From: Fulvia fulva
Taxonomy: Eukaryota > Ascomycota > Dothideomycetes > Mycosphaerellales > Mycosphaerellaceae
Assembly (NCBI RefSeq): GCF_020509005.1
Contig: NC_063016.1
Span: 2,232,001-2,296,000, forward strand
Reading direction: 5' to 3'
DNA: 64,000 nucleotides
Shown: positions 22,970-32,548 of the stretch, in pieces
Position numbering within the stretch: the first letter of the stretch is position 1
How the letters are laid out: every line of letters begins with the position of its first letter
Position numbers and translations under genes: made by a program
Notes under the pieces: generated by a model
Told to the model about the DNA's origin: nothing
Database searches by the model: none
What the model saw: only the letters and a program-made list of their open reading frames with translations

Positions 22970-24684
22970 GTCGATGCTAGATTGCGCCCTGCAAAACACA
23001 GACTGACGACCAGACGATGCTGGCTGTCCTTCTGCAATGGCTTCTGGAATTGTCGTTGACCAAGGAGAAGCGTGGTTGCCGCGATGTTCCTGGGGTCTGG
23101 TGGCTGTGACAGAGCGAGCACCTCATTCACGAGAGGTGGAAAGCGTATAAGTCCCACATAACGAAACCCCATCGTCGTATTTGTTGTTTGTACTCGACCA
23201 AGGCGCGGGGCCCGCGGACGCCGAAGCATCAGTCCCTGCCGAGATGCCAAGCTTTGCGATCACAGATACGGAGTTCGGCGGAATTCAGGATAGGAGAACA
23301 GTGCCCGGCTCTCGTTGTTGCGAGACCAGAGCCTCGCCCACGGGTTCCTGGCATGATGGCTCCATTGCGATTGAGCGATATTCAAAAGGCTCGGTTCGTG
23401 GCGAAGAGGCAGCACCGATTAGAAGCGGGTGGGCAGAGATCAGACGGTTTCATAGTGTTCACGACTTGGCCAGTATCAGAGCAGTAATTGCTGCATGGGA
23501 CTGAGAGTGGTCACGGTGGGATGCAGCCATTCGACCCCGTAGCGACGACGCGATGGGAACGTGTGACAGTTGATCCAGGTATTCCGTCGTGGCAGCCATG
23601 TGTAGTCGTCTCTCTTGCTCTCATATGTAAGCCATAACGCTTCATGCTGCTGTCTCGGGGCGTCCCAGCCTTGTGATGTTGATGCGGGAAAGAGAGCATC
23701 ACGTGTGTTGTGTTGACAAGAAGTCTGATCTCAGCAATTCAGACGCTTTGGGCTTGGGTCAGACTTCAGGCGAACAAGGTCCTGGACCCTCAAGTTCCAA
23801 TTGCAACTGAATCTTGCAAAACACCATCATCCACATCCTTCATCGTCTCATCGACTCCGACATCGTTCAAGACTTCACAGCCTACTCCTTACCGCCTGAC
23901 AGACGTGGATCCTGCATCTGCCCCCGTCGCGCTGTGATGAGATATGAGCCGGTGCGGCGTCCGCCGTCTGGAACCCGCGGACTGCGAGATGCGAGACTTG
24001 CGACCCGCCTCGTTTAGGTTCTGGTGATGTGGTACGAGGCAAACGATGACTTACGGCATGAGAACATGCGGCAGGCCAAGCAGGCAGTGCCATATTCTAA
24101 CAAGCATAAATTCGTTTGTCCCAGCGAAACGCTATGACGTTCACGAAGGCAGTCAGGAGCTCATCATGGCTCATCATGGCTATTATGGCTCATCATAGCT
24201 CATCATGGCTCCTCGCAGCTCTCACGACACCACTCGGAACGGCATGCAACGCCTCAGCCTCAAATTGCCAGGAAGCATTGCAGTCTACTCGTAATCGACA
24301 TGGAGAGAGGCACTCTATTCTATGCCTACCATCAGGCATCTTCATGACGCGAATGCGCTTCCAAGCCAGCCAGAACAGCCATTTCTAACAGTCGTCGCCA
24401 TGTACAGATTCTGTGCCGCTGATGGAGCTCGATCCGTTGGTCCGGTGCTGGTAAACCACCGCTTCGCGCGCTGTGACTATGCTGTTGACGAGTATACGTA
24501 TGCAGCCATCTGGACCGCCGAAGTCACACACCTCCAGCTGTGCTACCTACTTACTTGGGTCTCCGCTCACGCTTTCGAGGTGCGTGTGGTATTCATCTTA
24601 CGAGGCTCGTTGACTTAAACACAAGATGAATGTCGCTTTGGCAGAACGGCCATTCTTTCCCATCACACCAGTTCTTCCGACAAG
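22970..24684. promoter_or_regulatory. Divergent intergenic region of the ABC transporter and the FAD oxidoreductase
   Basis: About 1.7 kb with no convincing gene. It must hold the promoters of both neighbours. CCCGCGGAC occurs twice in the same orientation (23211-23219 and 23974-23982). It differs by one base from the CCGCGG-centred pleiotropic drug-response element known in yeast, so a zinc-cluster regulator site is possible but unproven. A small GCTCATCATG minisatellite sits at 24159-24207. Confidence 0.5.
24159..24207 (+). repeat. Minisatellite, unit GCTCATCATG, about five copies
   Basis: Units at 24159, 24169, 24179 (9-nt variant), 24188 and 24198, followed by a partial sixth. It lies about 480 bp upstream of the FAD oxidoreductase start. 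Likely slippage; no function seen. Confidence 0.85.
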
Positions 24685-26339
24685 ATGTTTGCCCTTTTTG
24701 GCATGTTTCTACTGGCTGGTGCAGTAGAGTTTGTGCATAGCGCCCAGGAACCTAACAATACCAGTCAGTCTAGCTCCTCTCCTCATGCATATCCTCAGAC
24801 CAAAGAGCACAGCTGCTGCCAGCTTCTTGCGAACGACTTCGCTCCGCATCTATCGTACTCGGGCGATGCAACATACGAGCAATTCTTGAACGGGTACTGG
24901 TCAGAGGCGAGTAAGCTTCAGCCAGACTGCATTTTCACCGCAACAGTGGGCCAAGATGTAGCTCTTGCAATCGGTCTCCTCAGCAAGTCCCAATGCAAGT
25001 TTGCCGTCCGTGGAGGAGGCCACACTGGCTGGTCAGGCGCTGCAAACACCGACACTGGTATCACCTTCGACCTCTCCCAGCTAAACGAGACAATCGTGGC
25101 ATCTGATAGAACATCTGTCGCCATCGGTGCTGGAGCTCGCTGGGATGACGTATACGACAAACTGGATGCCTTGTGTCTCCACGTCGCTGGCGGCCGTTAC
25201 CCTACCGTGGGCGTATCGGGGTTCATTCTTGGTGGAGGATTCAGCTTCTTCTCTCAACGCTATGGCTGGGGTTGTGACACTGTGATTTCCTTTGAGCTGG
25301 TAATGGCCGATGGAACATTGGAAACGATATCGGCCTCTAACAAGCCTGACCTGTTCCGTGCTTTGAAGGGTGGAAGCAACAATTTTGGCATTGTTACAGC
25401 TTTTCATTTGAAAGTGTTCCCAGGTGGGGATTTCCTCCAGGGGGTTGTGACTTACGACGCCGATCACGTCACCAGTGTTCTGACTGCTTTCGCGGAAACG
25501 GCGAGCACTCCAATCGAGCAATATGACCCATACTCAGTATACCTGCTCCTATTCAGCTGGCAGAAGCAGGCAGACGACAGTGTAACAAGAAGCATATCAA
25601 ACTGGCTCATTCATACCAAAGTATCAACAAGCAACACCACGACCAACACCATCCCACCCTTCCTCTCCAAACTCGCGCACGCCGCTCCACAGCTAAGTAC
25701 GCCCCCTCATCCAAACACACCTACCCCTCACAACACCACTAACCCCACATCCCTAGACAACACCCTCGCCATCCAACCCCTCCACACCTTCCTCTCCAGC
25801 GTCGCCAGTCAAGACAATCCCTTATCCCCCGTCGCGTCCTCATCAATATGAACTTCCGCGTCAACAAAGACCCAACCTTTATGCTTGCACTCCTCGACAT
25901 CTTCGACGAAGCGATGACTTACCTCTTTCACCAGATCCCTCACTTCTCCGGCCTTATGGCCTTCCAACCTCTTCATCCCATCATGACGTCTCGCTCCGCT
26001 GCCACGGGTGGGAACGTCCTCGGTATTGGACCTGAGGATGGATACGTCGTGAATGCGGACCCGAATATGCAGTGGGCGGGGGCGGAAAATGATGTTTTGG
26101 TCAAGGAAGTGTGGGAAAAAGCGTTCGCGGAGCGGCAACGGTTGGCTGAGGAGCATGGGGTTGCTACCGACTGGTTGTATTTGAACTATGCGGAGAAGTG
26201 GCAGGATCCTATCAAGGGTTATGGCAAGGACAATGTCGAGTTCATGAGGAAAGTGAGTAGGAAGTATGATCCGAAAGGTGTCTTTCAGCGTCAGCTTTCT
26301 GGTGGGTTCAAGCTGTGGAATCATGGAGGTAGTTCTTGA
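24685..26339 (+). pseudogene. Secreted FAD-linked oxidoreductase (berberine-bridge type), with an apparent frameshift
   Basis: Exons are 24685-25696 and 25757 onward. The 60-nt intron has GTACGC, a CACTAAC branch site and CCCTAG. The signal peptide is residues 1-19 (MFALFGMFLLAGAVEFVHS). The FAD-binding domain contains VRGGGHTGWSG, with H113 as the likely covalent FAD attachment. The second covalent Cys of bicovalent relatives is replaced in GRYPTVGVSG, so attachment is probably single. The C-terminal BBE segment WLYLNYAEKWQD is intact near 26180. The frame breaks in a run of five C (25826-25830): upstream ends at a TGA at 25849, while the conserved continuation (RRVLINMNFRVNKDP) is in the next frame. 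One extra base would give about 531 aa, the family length. This may be a sequencing error or a recent null allele. Such enzymes oxidise alcohols, sugars or secondary-metabolite intermediates. Confidence 0.78.
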
Positions 26340-26394
26340 AACCACGAAGCCTTCTGATATATCTCTACAGATCGTGAATGAGCACGCGCAATGA

Positions 26395-26410
26395 CTATAT
26401 ACTCTAGACC
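26395..26410. repeat. Target-site duplication of LINE A, left copy (16 bp)
   Basis: CTATATACTCTAGACC here and at 31389-31404, identical in both copies. It marks the exact insertion site, 56 bp after the FAD oxidoreductase stop codon. Confidence 0.92.
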
Positions 26411-26467
26411 ATAGTCCGAAGGACCCTAATATTATATATAGATAGGAAAAATATTAGAACGAACACG

Positions 26468-27784
26468 ATGACCGCACAAACGCGACCAGAGGACGAGAAA
26501 TCAGGCAGGGACAGAGGAAGGAGAGATGATGAATGGGGAGACCTGTGTAACAGGGCAAAGGAGATGTCTGGAGAGGGAGGGTACCCCGCAAGAGCCTACA
26601 AACTAATGATCACAGAGCTGCTTGGAGGCCTCAAAGCCATCAACAGCATCAAGACACTGACAGAGAAGGTAGCAATCCAGGCTGCTGCTAGAAACACCCA
26701 GCAGAAACCTACGTGGGCCTCTATAGTAGGCCAGGCAGGCCCCAACCACCAGCTCTCCCAAAAGACCACCCTCAGGGTCCACATCACAGACAAGCAAGAA
26801 CAGGAAGAGATTGAACAACTGTCAGGCAGAGAGATTGTAACTAGGATTGGCAGGCCGGAGGTGGTTGGAGCAAGAGCAAGGAAGGGAGGCATCCTCCAGC
26901 TGTTCACAGCCCAGGCACAAGACAAACAGAACCTTGAAACACAGAGGGCATGGACAACAAAGATTGGGAAGACAGCCAGAGTCTCTCAACAGCAGTTCAC
27001 AGTCGTAGTGCACAGTGTGCCAAAGGGCTTCAAGGTGGAAGAAGACCTCCAGAGACTGCAGGGCCAGAACCAGGCTACTTGCCCAGGGCTAAGGATCTCA
27101 AAGGCCACCTGGCTTAAGAGGAAGGCAGACCCAGGCAAAACAGCATCATCTCTAATCATCTGGGTCAACACAGCTGAACAGGCAAACAGGGTTCTTGACA
27201 GGGGCCTTTTCTGGGAGTGTGAGAACCTGATGACAGAGATTTTTCACAGCAGCCACAGGGTGCTCCAATGCTTCAAATGTCAGCAATATGGTTACATTGC
27301 AGCAAAGTGCACAAAGACGACAGACACCTGCTCCCACTGTGCCCAGGGCCACCAAGTCAAAGACTGCGCAGCCCCAAAACAGAATGCAAGATGCGCATGC
27401 TGTGGCAGAGCTCACCCAGCTTGGTCTACTGACTGCCCAGTAAGGATCAAGGAAAGGACAAGAGCAAGGGATGCAAGGGTCAATACACCTCCAAGATACA
27501 GAACAGGCCAGGAGCCCCAACCTGAGGCGATAACAAGGCCCAACACCAACAACAAGAGGACAAGAACTGGAGGATCACCAGTCCCACCACCCTACCCACG
27601 CCCAGGGAGACCCAGAGGGATTGAAGTAGCAGGCAGGGACAGTACCCAAACACGCTTGAACATTGGCCCAACCACAGGCGGCTCCCAGAGCACAAGCACA
27701 GGCCCCCAGATCACCCAAACCATCCAGGAACAGGACCAGGAACCACCAGCTACACAGGACAGCCAAACGGACCTTGAGGAATGA
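26468..27784 (+). CDS. LINE A ORF1, gag-like nucleic-acid-binding protein (intact)
   Basis: A 438-aa frame from ATG 26468 to TGA 27784, with no internal stop. The middle part shares the fold-bearing region of fungal LINE ORF1 proteins (LRVHITDKQEQEEIEQLSGR; RVSQQQFTVVVHSVPKGF). Three zinc knuckles lie at about residues 271-330: CFKCQQYGYIAAKC, CSHCAQGHQVKDC and CACCGRAHPAWSTDC. The tail is Pro/Thr/Arg-rich. The protein would coat the LINE RNA. Its stop overlaps the ORF2 start as ATGA (27781-27784), suggesting termination-reinitiation. It is oddly clean given the 19 stops in ORF2. Confidence 0.9.
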   Translation: MTAQTRPEDEKSGRDRGRRDDEWGDLCNRAKEMSGEGGYPARAYKLMITELLGGLKAINSIKTLTEKVAIQAAARNTQQKPTWASIVGQAGPNHQLSQKTTLRVHITDKQEQEEIEQLSGREIVTRIGRPEVVGARARKGGILQLFTAQAQDKQNLETQRAWTTKIGKTARVSQQQFTVVVHSVPKGFKVEEDLQRLQGQNQATCPGLRISKATWLKRKADPGKTASSLIIWVNTAEQANRVLDRGLFWECENLMTEIFHSSHRVLQCFKCQQYGYIAAKCTKTTDTCSHCAQGHQVKDCAAPKQNARCACCGRAHPAWSTDCPVRIKERTRARDARVNTPPRYRTGQEPQPEAITRPNTNNKRTRTGGSPVPPPYPRPGRPRGIEVAGRDSTQTRLNIGPTTGGSQSTSTGPQITQTIQEQDQEPPATQDSQTDLEE

Positions 27785-30700
27785 TCTCCACACCAAAACT
27801 TACCATCATACAGTACAATGTCAACAAAAGCAAGGACATGGTGCAAAGGAGCTTCCTCTAATCCCTAGACCCCCACAGACACCATATTGTTGCTTCGCAG
27901 GAACCCTGGATCAACCCACATTCAGGAAGGCCAGCAACAGTCCAAGACAGGAGATACCACCTAGCTATAATCACACAGCGAGGGACAACACCAAGCACAT
28001 GCATCTATGTGAGCAAACTGCTTAGTGTAGACTCCTAGAAACAAGTGGAACAGACAACTGGAGACTTTACCACAATCAGACTCTAAACTGACCAAGGACC
28101 GATCTCAATCCACAGTGCCTACAACCCCCTACCTGACTCTAGGAGCAGCATTAAACTGGCGACCCTTGAACAAATCCCAGAGGCCCTCTAACAACCCGGA
28201 GAACACATCCTGCTTGGAGATTTCAACCTCCACCACCTAGCTTGGGGCTCAGACTTTATCCCAGCCTATCACTTCCTAGCAGGAAGACTGATTGGGATGA
28301 CAGAGCTGGCACATATGAGCCTAGCAACTCTAAAAGGCACAGAGACTTGGGCTGCAGAGAACAGCACTAGCACAATAGACCTCTGCTTCCTCACAGCCAA
28401 CCTAGCAGCAAGACTTCTCTACTGCAATACAAACCTGGAGCTTGAGTCCTCATCTGACCACCTCCCAGTTCAGACAAGCCTCCACTAGAAGGCAGAACAA
28501 CAGGAACCTCAAGAAGACAAACCAAACTGGAAAGCAGCTGACTGGACCTAGGTCAAAGAGAGACTTACTGACGAACTGGAGAACGAACATATGGACTGTT
28601 GGAACTTGCAAGCCGAGGAGGGAATCAACTATACAACAGCCAGCTTCACACACATCCTTCAGAACATCGCTATCCAAGTAATCCCAGCAAAGAAGCACTC
28701 CCAGTTCCAGAAACCCTTCTAGACCAAGGACTGTGGAGACAAAGTCAAGGCTGCTAGGAGAGCAAGGAGAAATTGGGTCCAGCAAAGGACTCAGACTGCC
28801 TAGGACCAATACACCAAGATCTGCCAAGAAAAGAAGATCCAGATCAAAAGGGACAAGCTCCAAGACTGGAGAGCAACAGTTAGGATCTTGACAAAGAACC
28901 CACACCAGATGTGGAGGCTGGCCAAATGGGCTAGGAAATCAGAACAGGATAGGAACCCCTCGCCACAGTTTCCAGACATTCTGGATCTACAAGGCAACAA
29001 ACAGACCACAATGCAGGGAAAAGCAGAAGGCTTTAGACAGCATTTCTTTGGAGCCCAGGTGGAAGCAGACCTTAGTGACATCAGGGAGGCACAGCTGCCT
29101 ACCCCCCTCTTCCAAAGAGCATCAGTAGATCCTATAGAGATCGCTAGCATCCTAGAGAAGCTCCCAGGAAACAAAGCCCCAGGACCAGACAGGATCAGCA
29201 ACAGCTTCCTAAAGGCTTGCAAGGAGATCATTGCACCAGTGCTGGCCAACATCTTCTCAGGCTGCCTCCAGATTGGATACTGCCCAACTGAGGACAAGAA
29301 GTCCCTGACCTATGTTCTCAGGAATTCCCAGAAGGATGACTACACAAAGCTCAAATCCTACAGACCAATAGCCCTGCTCAACACAATTGGGAAGGTCCTA
29401 GAGAAGCTGGTTGCAATCAGAATGACAGAGCTTGTGGAGACCTACCACCTCCTCCCAGACACACAGATAGGGGGCAGGAAGCAGAGATCTACCCTCTCAG
29501 TAATTGAACTCATCACTGAACAGGTCAAGACACTCTAGCTTCAGAAGAACAACAAAGTAGCCACCCTCCTCTTCCTGGACATCTCTAGAGCCTTTGACAA
29601 TGTGTCACACCCTAGACTGCTATACATCCTCAGACAAAAGGGCTTACCAAACTGGATAGTTTAGTTTACTAAGTCCTACCTTCGGGGAAGAAGCACAAGC
29701 CTTCTACTTAGCACATACAAATCAGATCCCTCACTAATCTCTACTGGCATTCCTTAAGGATCAACACTGGCCCCAATCCTCTTCCTCCTGTTCATAGAAG
29801 GCTTGATCCCACTCCTGACAACTCCCAACTCATCTGCCTCAGGCTTCGTAGACGACACCAACATCCTAGCTTGGTCTGAATCAACAGAAGAGAACTGCAG
29901 AATCCTAGAAGATAGGCACTAAACATGTGAGCAGTGGGCAAAGAGACATAGAGTGAAATTCGCACTAGACAAGTATCAGCTCATCCACTTCAGCAAGGCT
30001 AGGACAAGACACAACATGCAGGCATCCATCAACATCTAGGGCCATGAGACGCACCCCTAACAAGAATTGAGAGTGCTTGGAGTCTGGCTTGATCCAAAGC
30101 TCAGCTGGGGACCCCAAGTCAAGAAGGCACAGGCAAGGGCAAACCAGAACAGACAATCTATTAAGAGACTGACTGCATCCACCTAGGGAGCTACCTTCGA
30201 GAAAGCCAGGATTATGTACAAAGTCATTGTTAAGCCAGCTATGTTATATAGAGCCCAGATCTGGACAGCAGACAAGAAGATCCTACAGAGGATAGAAGCC
30301 CCCCTAAACAGAGTCCAAAGCCAATGCCTCAAAAGGGTGATGGGAGCATACAAGTCCACCCCAACAACAACCCTTGAGATGGAGTCTGGAACACCACCAA
30401 TCCAACACTATCTTCTTGGGATGAGATGCCAGTATGCTCTTAAGACATCAGACTACCCAGTCTAGAGTGCTATTGATGCAGCAGCCGTAAAGATTAGACT
30501 CCAAAGGGACCCCTCTACACCAGCAAGACCAGCAAGAACCCCCTAGAAGAAGGCAGACCTAGAAGAAGCCTACACTCTCTAAGCCTAGCTTGAAGCACAG
30601 GAGGCTCAACAGAGAACAGGCAGACAGAGGGACAAACAAGATAAGAAGAAGCAGACACTGTCTGAACAGATCGTAGGACTTCTCTGGGAGAAACAGTGGA

Positions 30701-31188
30701 GAATCAAACCACAGAGACCAGGAATACCAGCAGCTCTCCAACAGTTTGGCAGATACAACTACACCCTCTACACCAACCTCAAGAGGGCTGAGGCAAGCCT
30801 AGCAATCCAAATTCGCTCTGAGCACATTGGGCTTAGAGCATATCTACATCAAAGACGAGTCCCAGGATACAACACAAAGGCATGCCCCTGTGGCTACCCT
30901 TCCCAAAACCCTGAGCACATGCTGCTTGTCTGCCCAGACTGGTCAAGGGGAAGAGAGATCTGGAGAGCAAAAGCAAGGGACAGACGATACAAGGCCCTTG
31001 TTAACAGTCAGGAAGACCTGCAGAGAATGGTCAAATGGGTTATATCAGAAAAGTTTTTAGCTCAATTCTCCCTTGCTGAAGAGACAGAGAGGTGGATCGA
31101 AGGGAGGGAAGCAGCAGCAGCAGTAAGAGGAGGGGGAGGAGGAGGAGGAGGAGGAGGAGGAGGAGGAAGAGGTGAAAGCTCAGGGTAG
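27781..31188 (+). pseudogene. LINE A ORF2, endonuclease-reverse transcriptase with 19 in-frame TAG/TAA stops
   Basis: One unbroken frame of 1,136 codons with no insertions or deletions, interrupted by 12 TAG and 7 TAA codons. The first is at 27859 and the last at 30586. Domains: AP-type endonuclease (IIQYNVNKSKD, SQEPWINPH, LGDFNLHHLAW, SSDHLPV), reverse transcriptase (NKAPGPDRISN, SYRPIALLNTIGKVLEKL, FLDISRAFDNV, GIP*GSTLAP, SGFVDDTNILAW) and a C-terminal CCHC (CPCGYPSQNPEHMLLVC). Most stops replace Gln or Trp of the related intact protein, consistent with CpA-to-TpA change. A GGA run (about 31130-31166) encodes polyglycine near the end. Cannot make full-length protein unless read through. 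Confidence 0.9.
31130..31166 (+). repeat. (GGA)n microsatellite in the LINE A ORF2 3' end
   Basis: About eleven GGA-like units in frame as Gly codons, just before the final stop. The intact LINE at 49.7 kb has no such run, so this arose by slippage in this lineage. Confidence 0.85.
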
Positions 31189-31388
31189 CAGGCAAGGTAG
31201 TCTAGGAGTCTCAGCCCCAGACACTAGTGCACCCTGGTGGAAGGAGAGAGCAGATCACTCACAGCAACAAACCAGAGGTAGAGGAGGGAGGGTTTCACTT
31301 GCATATGCAGGTTTCCTACCCTAGGTATTCCATAGCTCCAGACCCGCATAGGCCGAGAGGCACTACATCGGGCAAATGAAATATCTAT

Positions 31389-31404
31389 CTATATACTCTA
31401 GACC
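31389..31404. repeat. Target-site duplication of LINE A, right copy (16 bp)
   Basis: Identical to 26395-26410. The LINE tail (ATCTAT) merges with the duplication (CTATATA), so one or two bases of the boundary are ambiguous. Confidence 0.92.
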
Positions 31405-32548
31405 GTTAATTGTGACACTACTTCTGAGCAAGCGAAGGTCTTGGCGTTGGCTTCAACCCGGGAAAGAGCAAATGATGAAACACTCCTTCAACGACATGTC
31501 TGACTTCACGTCAGCTCATCATCATTCCCACCTACTTCGCCATCCAACGACTGACCCACAGGTCACTTCACTGATGAACGAGCGCCTCACATCACGTGTA
31601 CGATATCACGGGTAGTTGCAGGATGGCAGGATGGCCGCCGCGTGGCGATGACCCTCCCGAAGGATTTCATCTCGGGACTTCTATTCAAGGCGACCCTGCC
31701 GTGCTGCATTAGACGACCAACACACTTCGGCCCCAACCCACACAGCTGCTGTACAGCCAGTACGAGAGATGGAAGTTCTCCTTGTGGCGTCTTTAGCGCT
31801 TCAGCTCTCAGCCATAGACCTATTCTGTGCTCATTGGACCCGCAGCGACGGTCCTGTTGGACGAAATGGGCTGATGGTATGTTCACAATATGGTTTATGT
31901 TTCAGACCTCTTCACAGTCAAGCATATGCAAAGATACCTTATTACCTTTCGCAGAAGACACTGAAAGTCAACGCTAAAAGGACGATAAAAGCCTCCTGAC
32001 CGGTCTTCCTGCTGACTGATGAGGAGCGCCTAAGCGAATGGTCGAGCCTTGTGGGATTGGTGTACCTTATCGCGTGGGCTGAGCTGCGAGGTCTTGCAGC
32101 TATTTGATGCGTGTCTCAAGCACAGCTCGTGCCGACTTGACCTTTCGCCCATCTTGGCTGCTGCTCCGGATCAGGCCTCTGGGGGTACGTACACTTTGTG
32201 TGCATTCGGCCTGTTAATCTAGCCCCCGATCTGCTGCACGACTGCACGCCACGAGCCTCGATGGGTGTGGTTGAGGCTCTTTGCGCCTGAGGCCTTGTGG
32301 ACTGCGTTACCCACCTGCGCCGCCTTGCGCGCTGTCATTGCACATTGTCTCTTCCTGTACTCGAACTGGTCCTTCGCTATTCATTCCGTTACGAACGGTT
32401 TCACATACTCGAGTTGAGCGAGGAAACATCCTGGAAAGGCTGCGGATACCCGCACAAATTGCCTTGGACACGCTCGGGTAGCTGCGCATTGGACACGAGA
32501 CCACTTTCGACATCATTGTGTCGCACACGCGTGCGCAACGCCGTGACT
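31405..32548. other. Intergenic region upstream of the membrane-protein gene; no gene recognised
   Basis: Normal composition, with only short overlapping frames that lack motifs. The segment before 32549 has an open frame with no ATG and a pyrimidine-rich stretch, which fits promoter and 5' UTR of the downstream gene. Confidence 0.5.

Larger units (their letters stand above)
26411..31388 (+). mobile_element. LINE A: Tad1-like non-LTR retrotransposon, near full length, ORF2 dead
   Basis: This 4,978-bp element lies between perfect 16-bp duplications. Order: a 57-bp 5' leader, ORF1 (gag-like), ORF2 (endonuclease and reverse transcriptase), a 200-bp 3' region, and a short tail ending AAATATCTAT. 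Unlike the other dead elements here it keeps plentiful CpA and has normal composition. It inserted in the 3' flank of the FAD oxidoreductase gene, where it could disturb the end of that transcript. It is related to the LINE beginning near 59,300 (shared CFxCQQYGxIAxKC and ETERWIEG-like C-terminus) more than to the 49.7-kb LINE. Confidence 0.92.

Noticed and set aside
22970..22999. Ten extra residues at the ABC transporter N-terminus
   Set aside because: That start would be GTG; the first ATG is at 22969.
18146..26339. A secondary-metabolite gene cluster
   Set aside because: A transporter and an FAD oxidase are present, but no backbone synthase or other tailoring enzyme lies nearby; the neighbours are housekeeping-type genes.
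27781..31188. Reassignment of TAG/TAA to glutamine in LINE A ORF2
   Set aside because: Several stops fall where the related intact protein has tryptophan, for example TASTWGA, and host genes use TAG and TGA as normal stops. C-to-T/G-to-A mutation explains both Gln and Trp positions.
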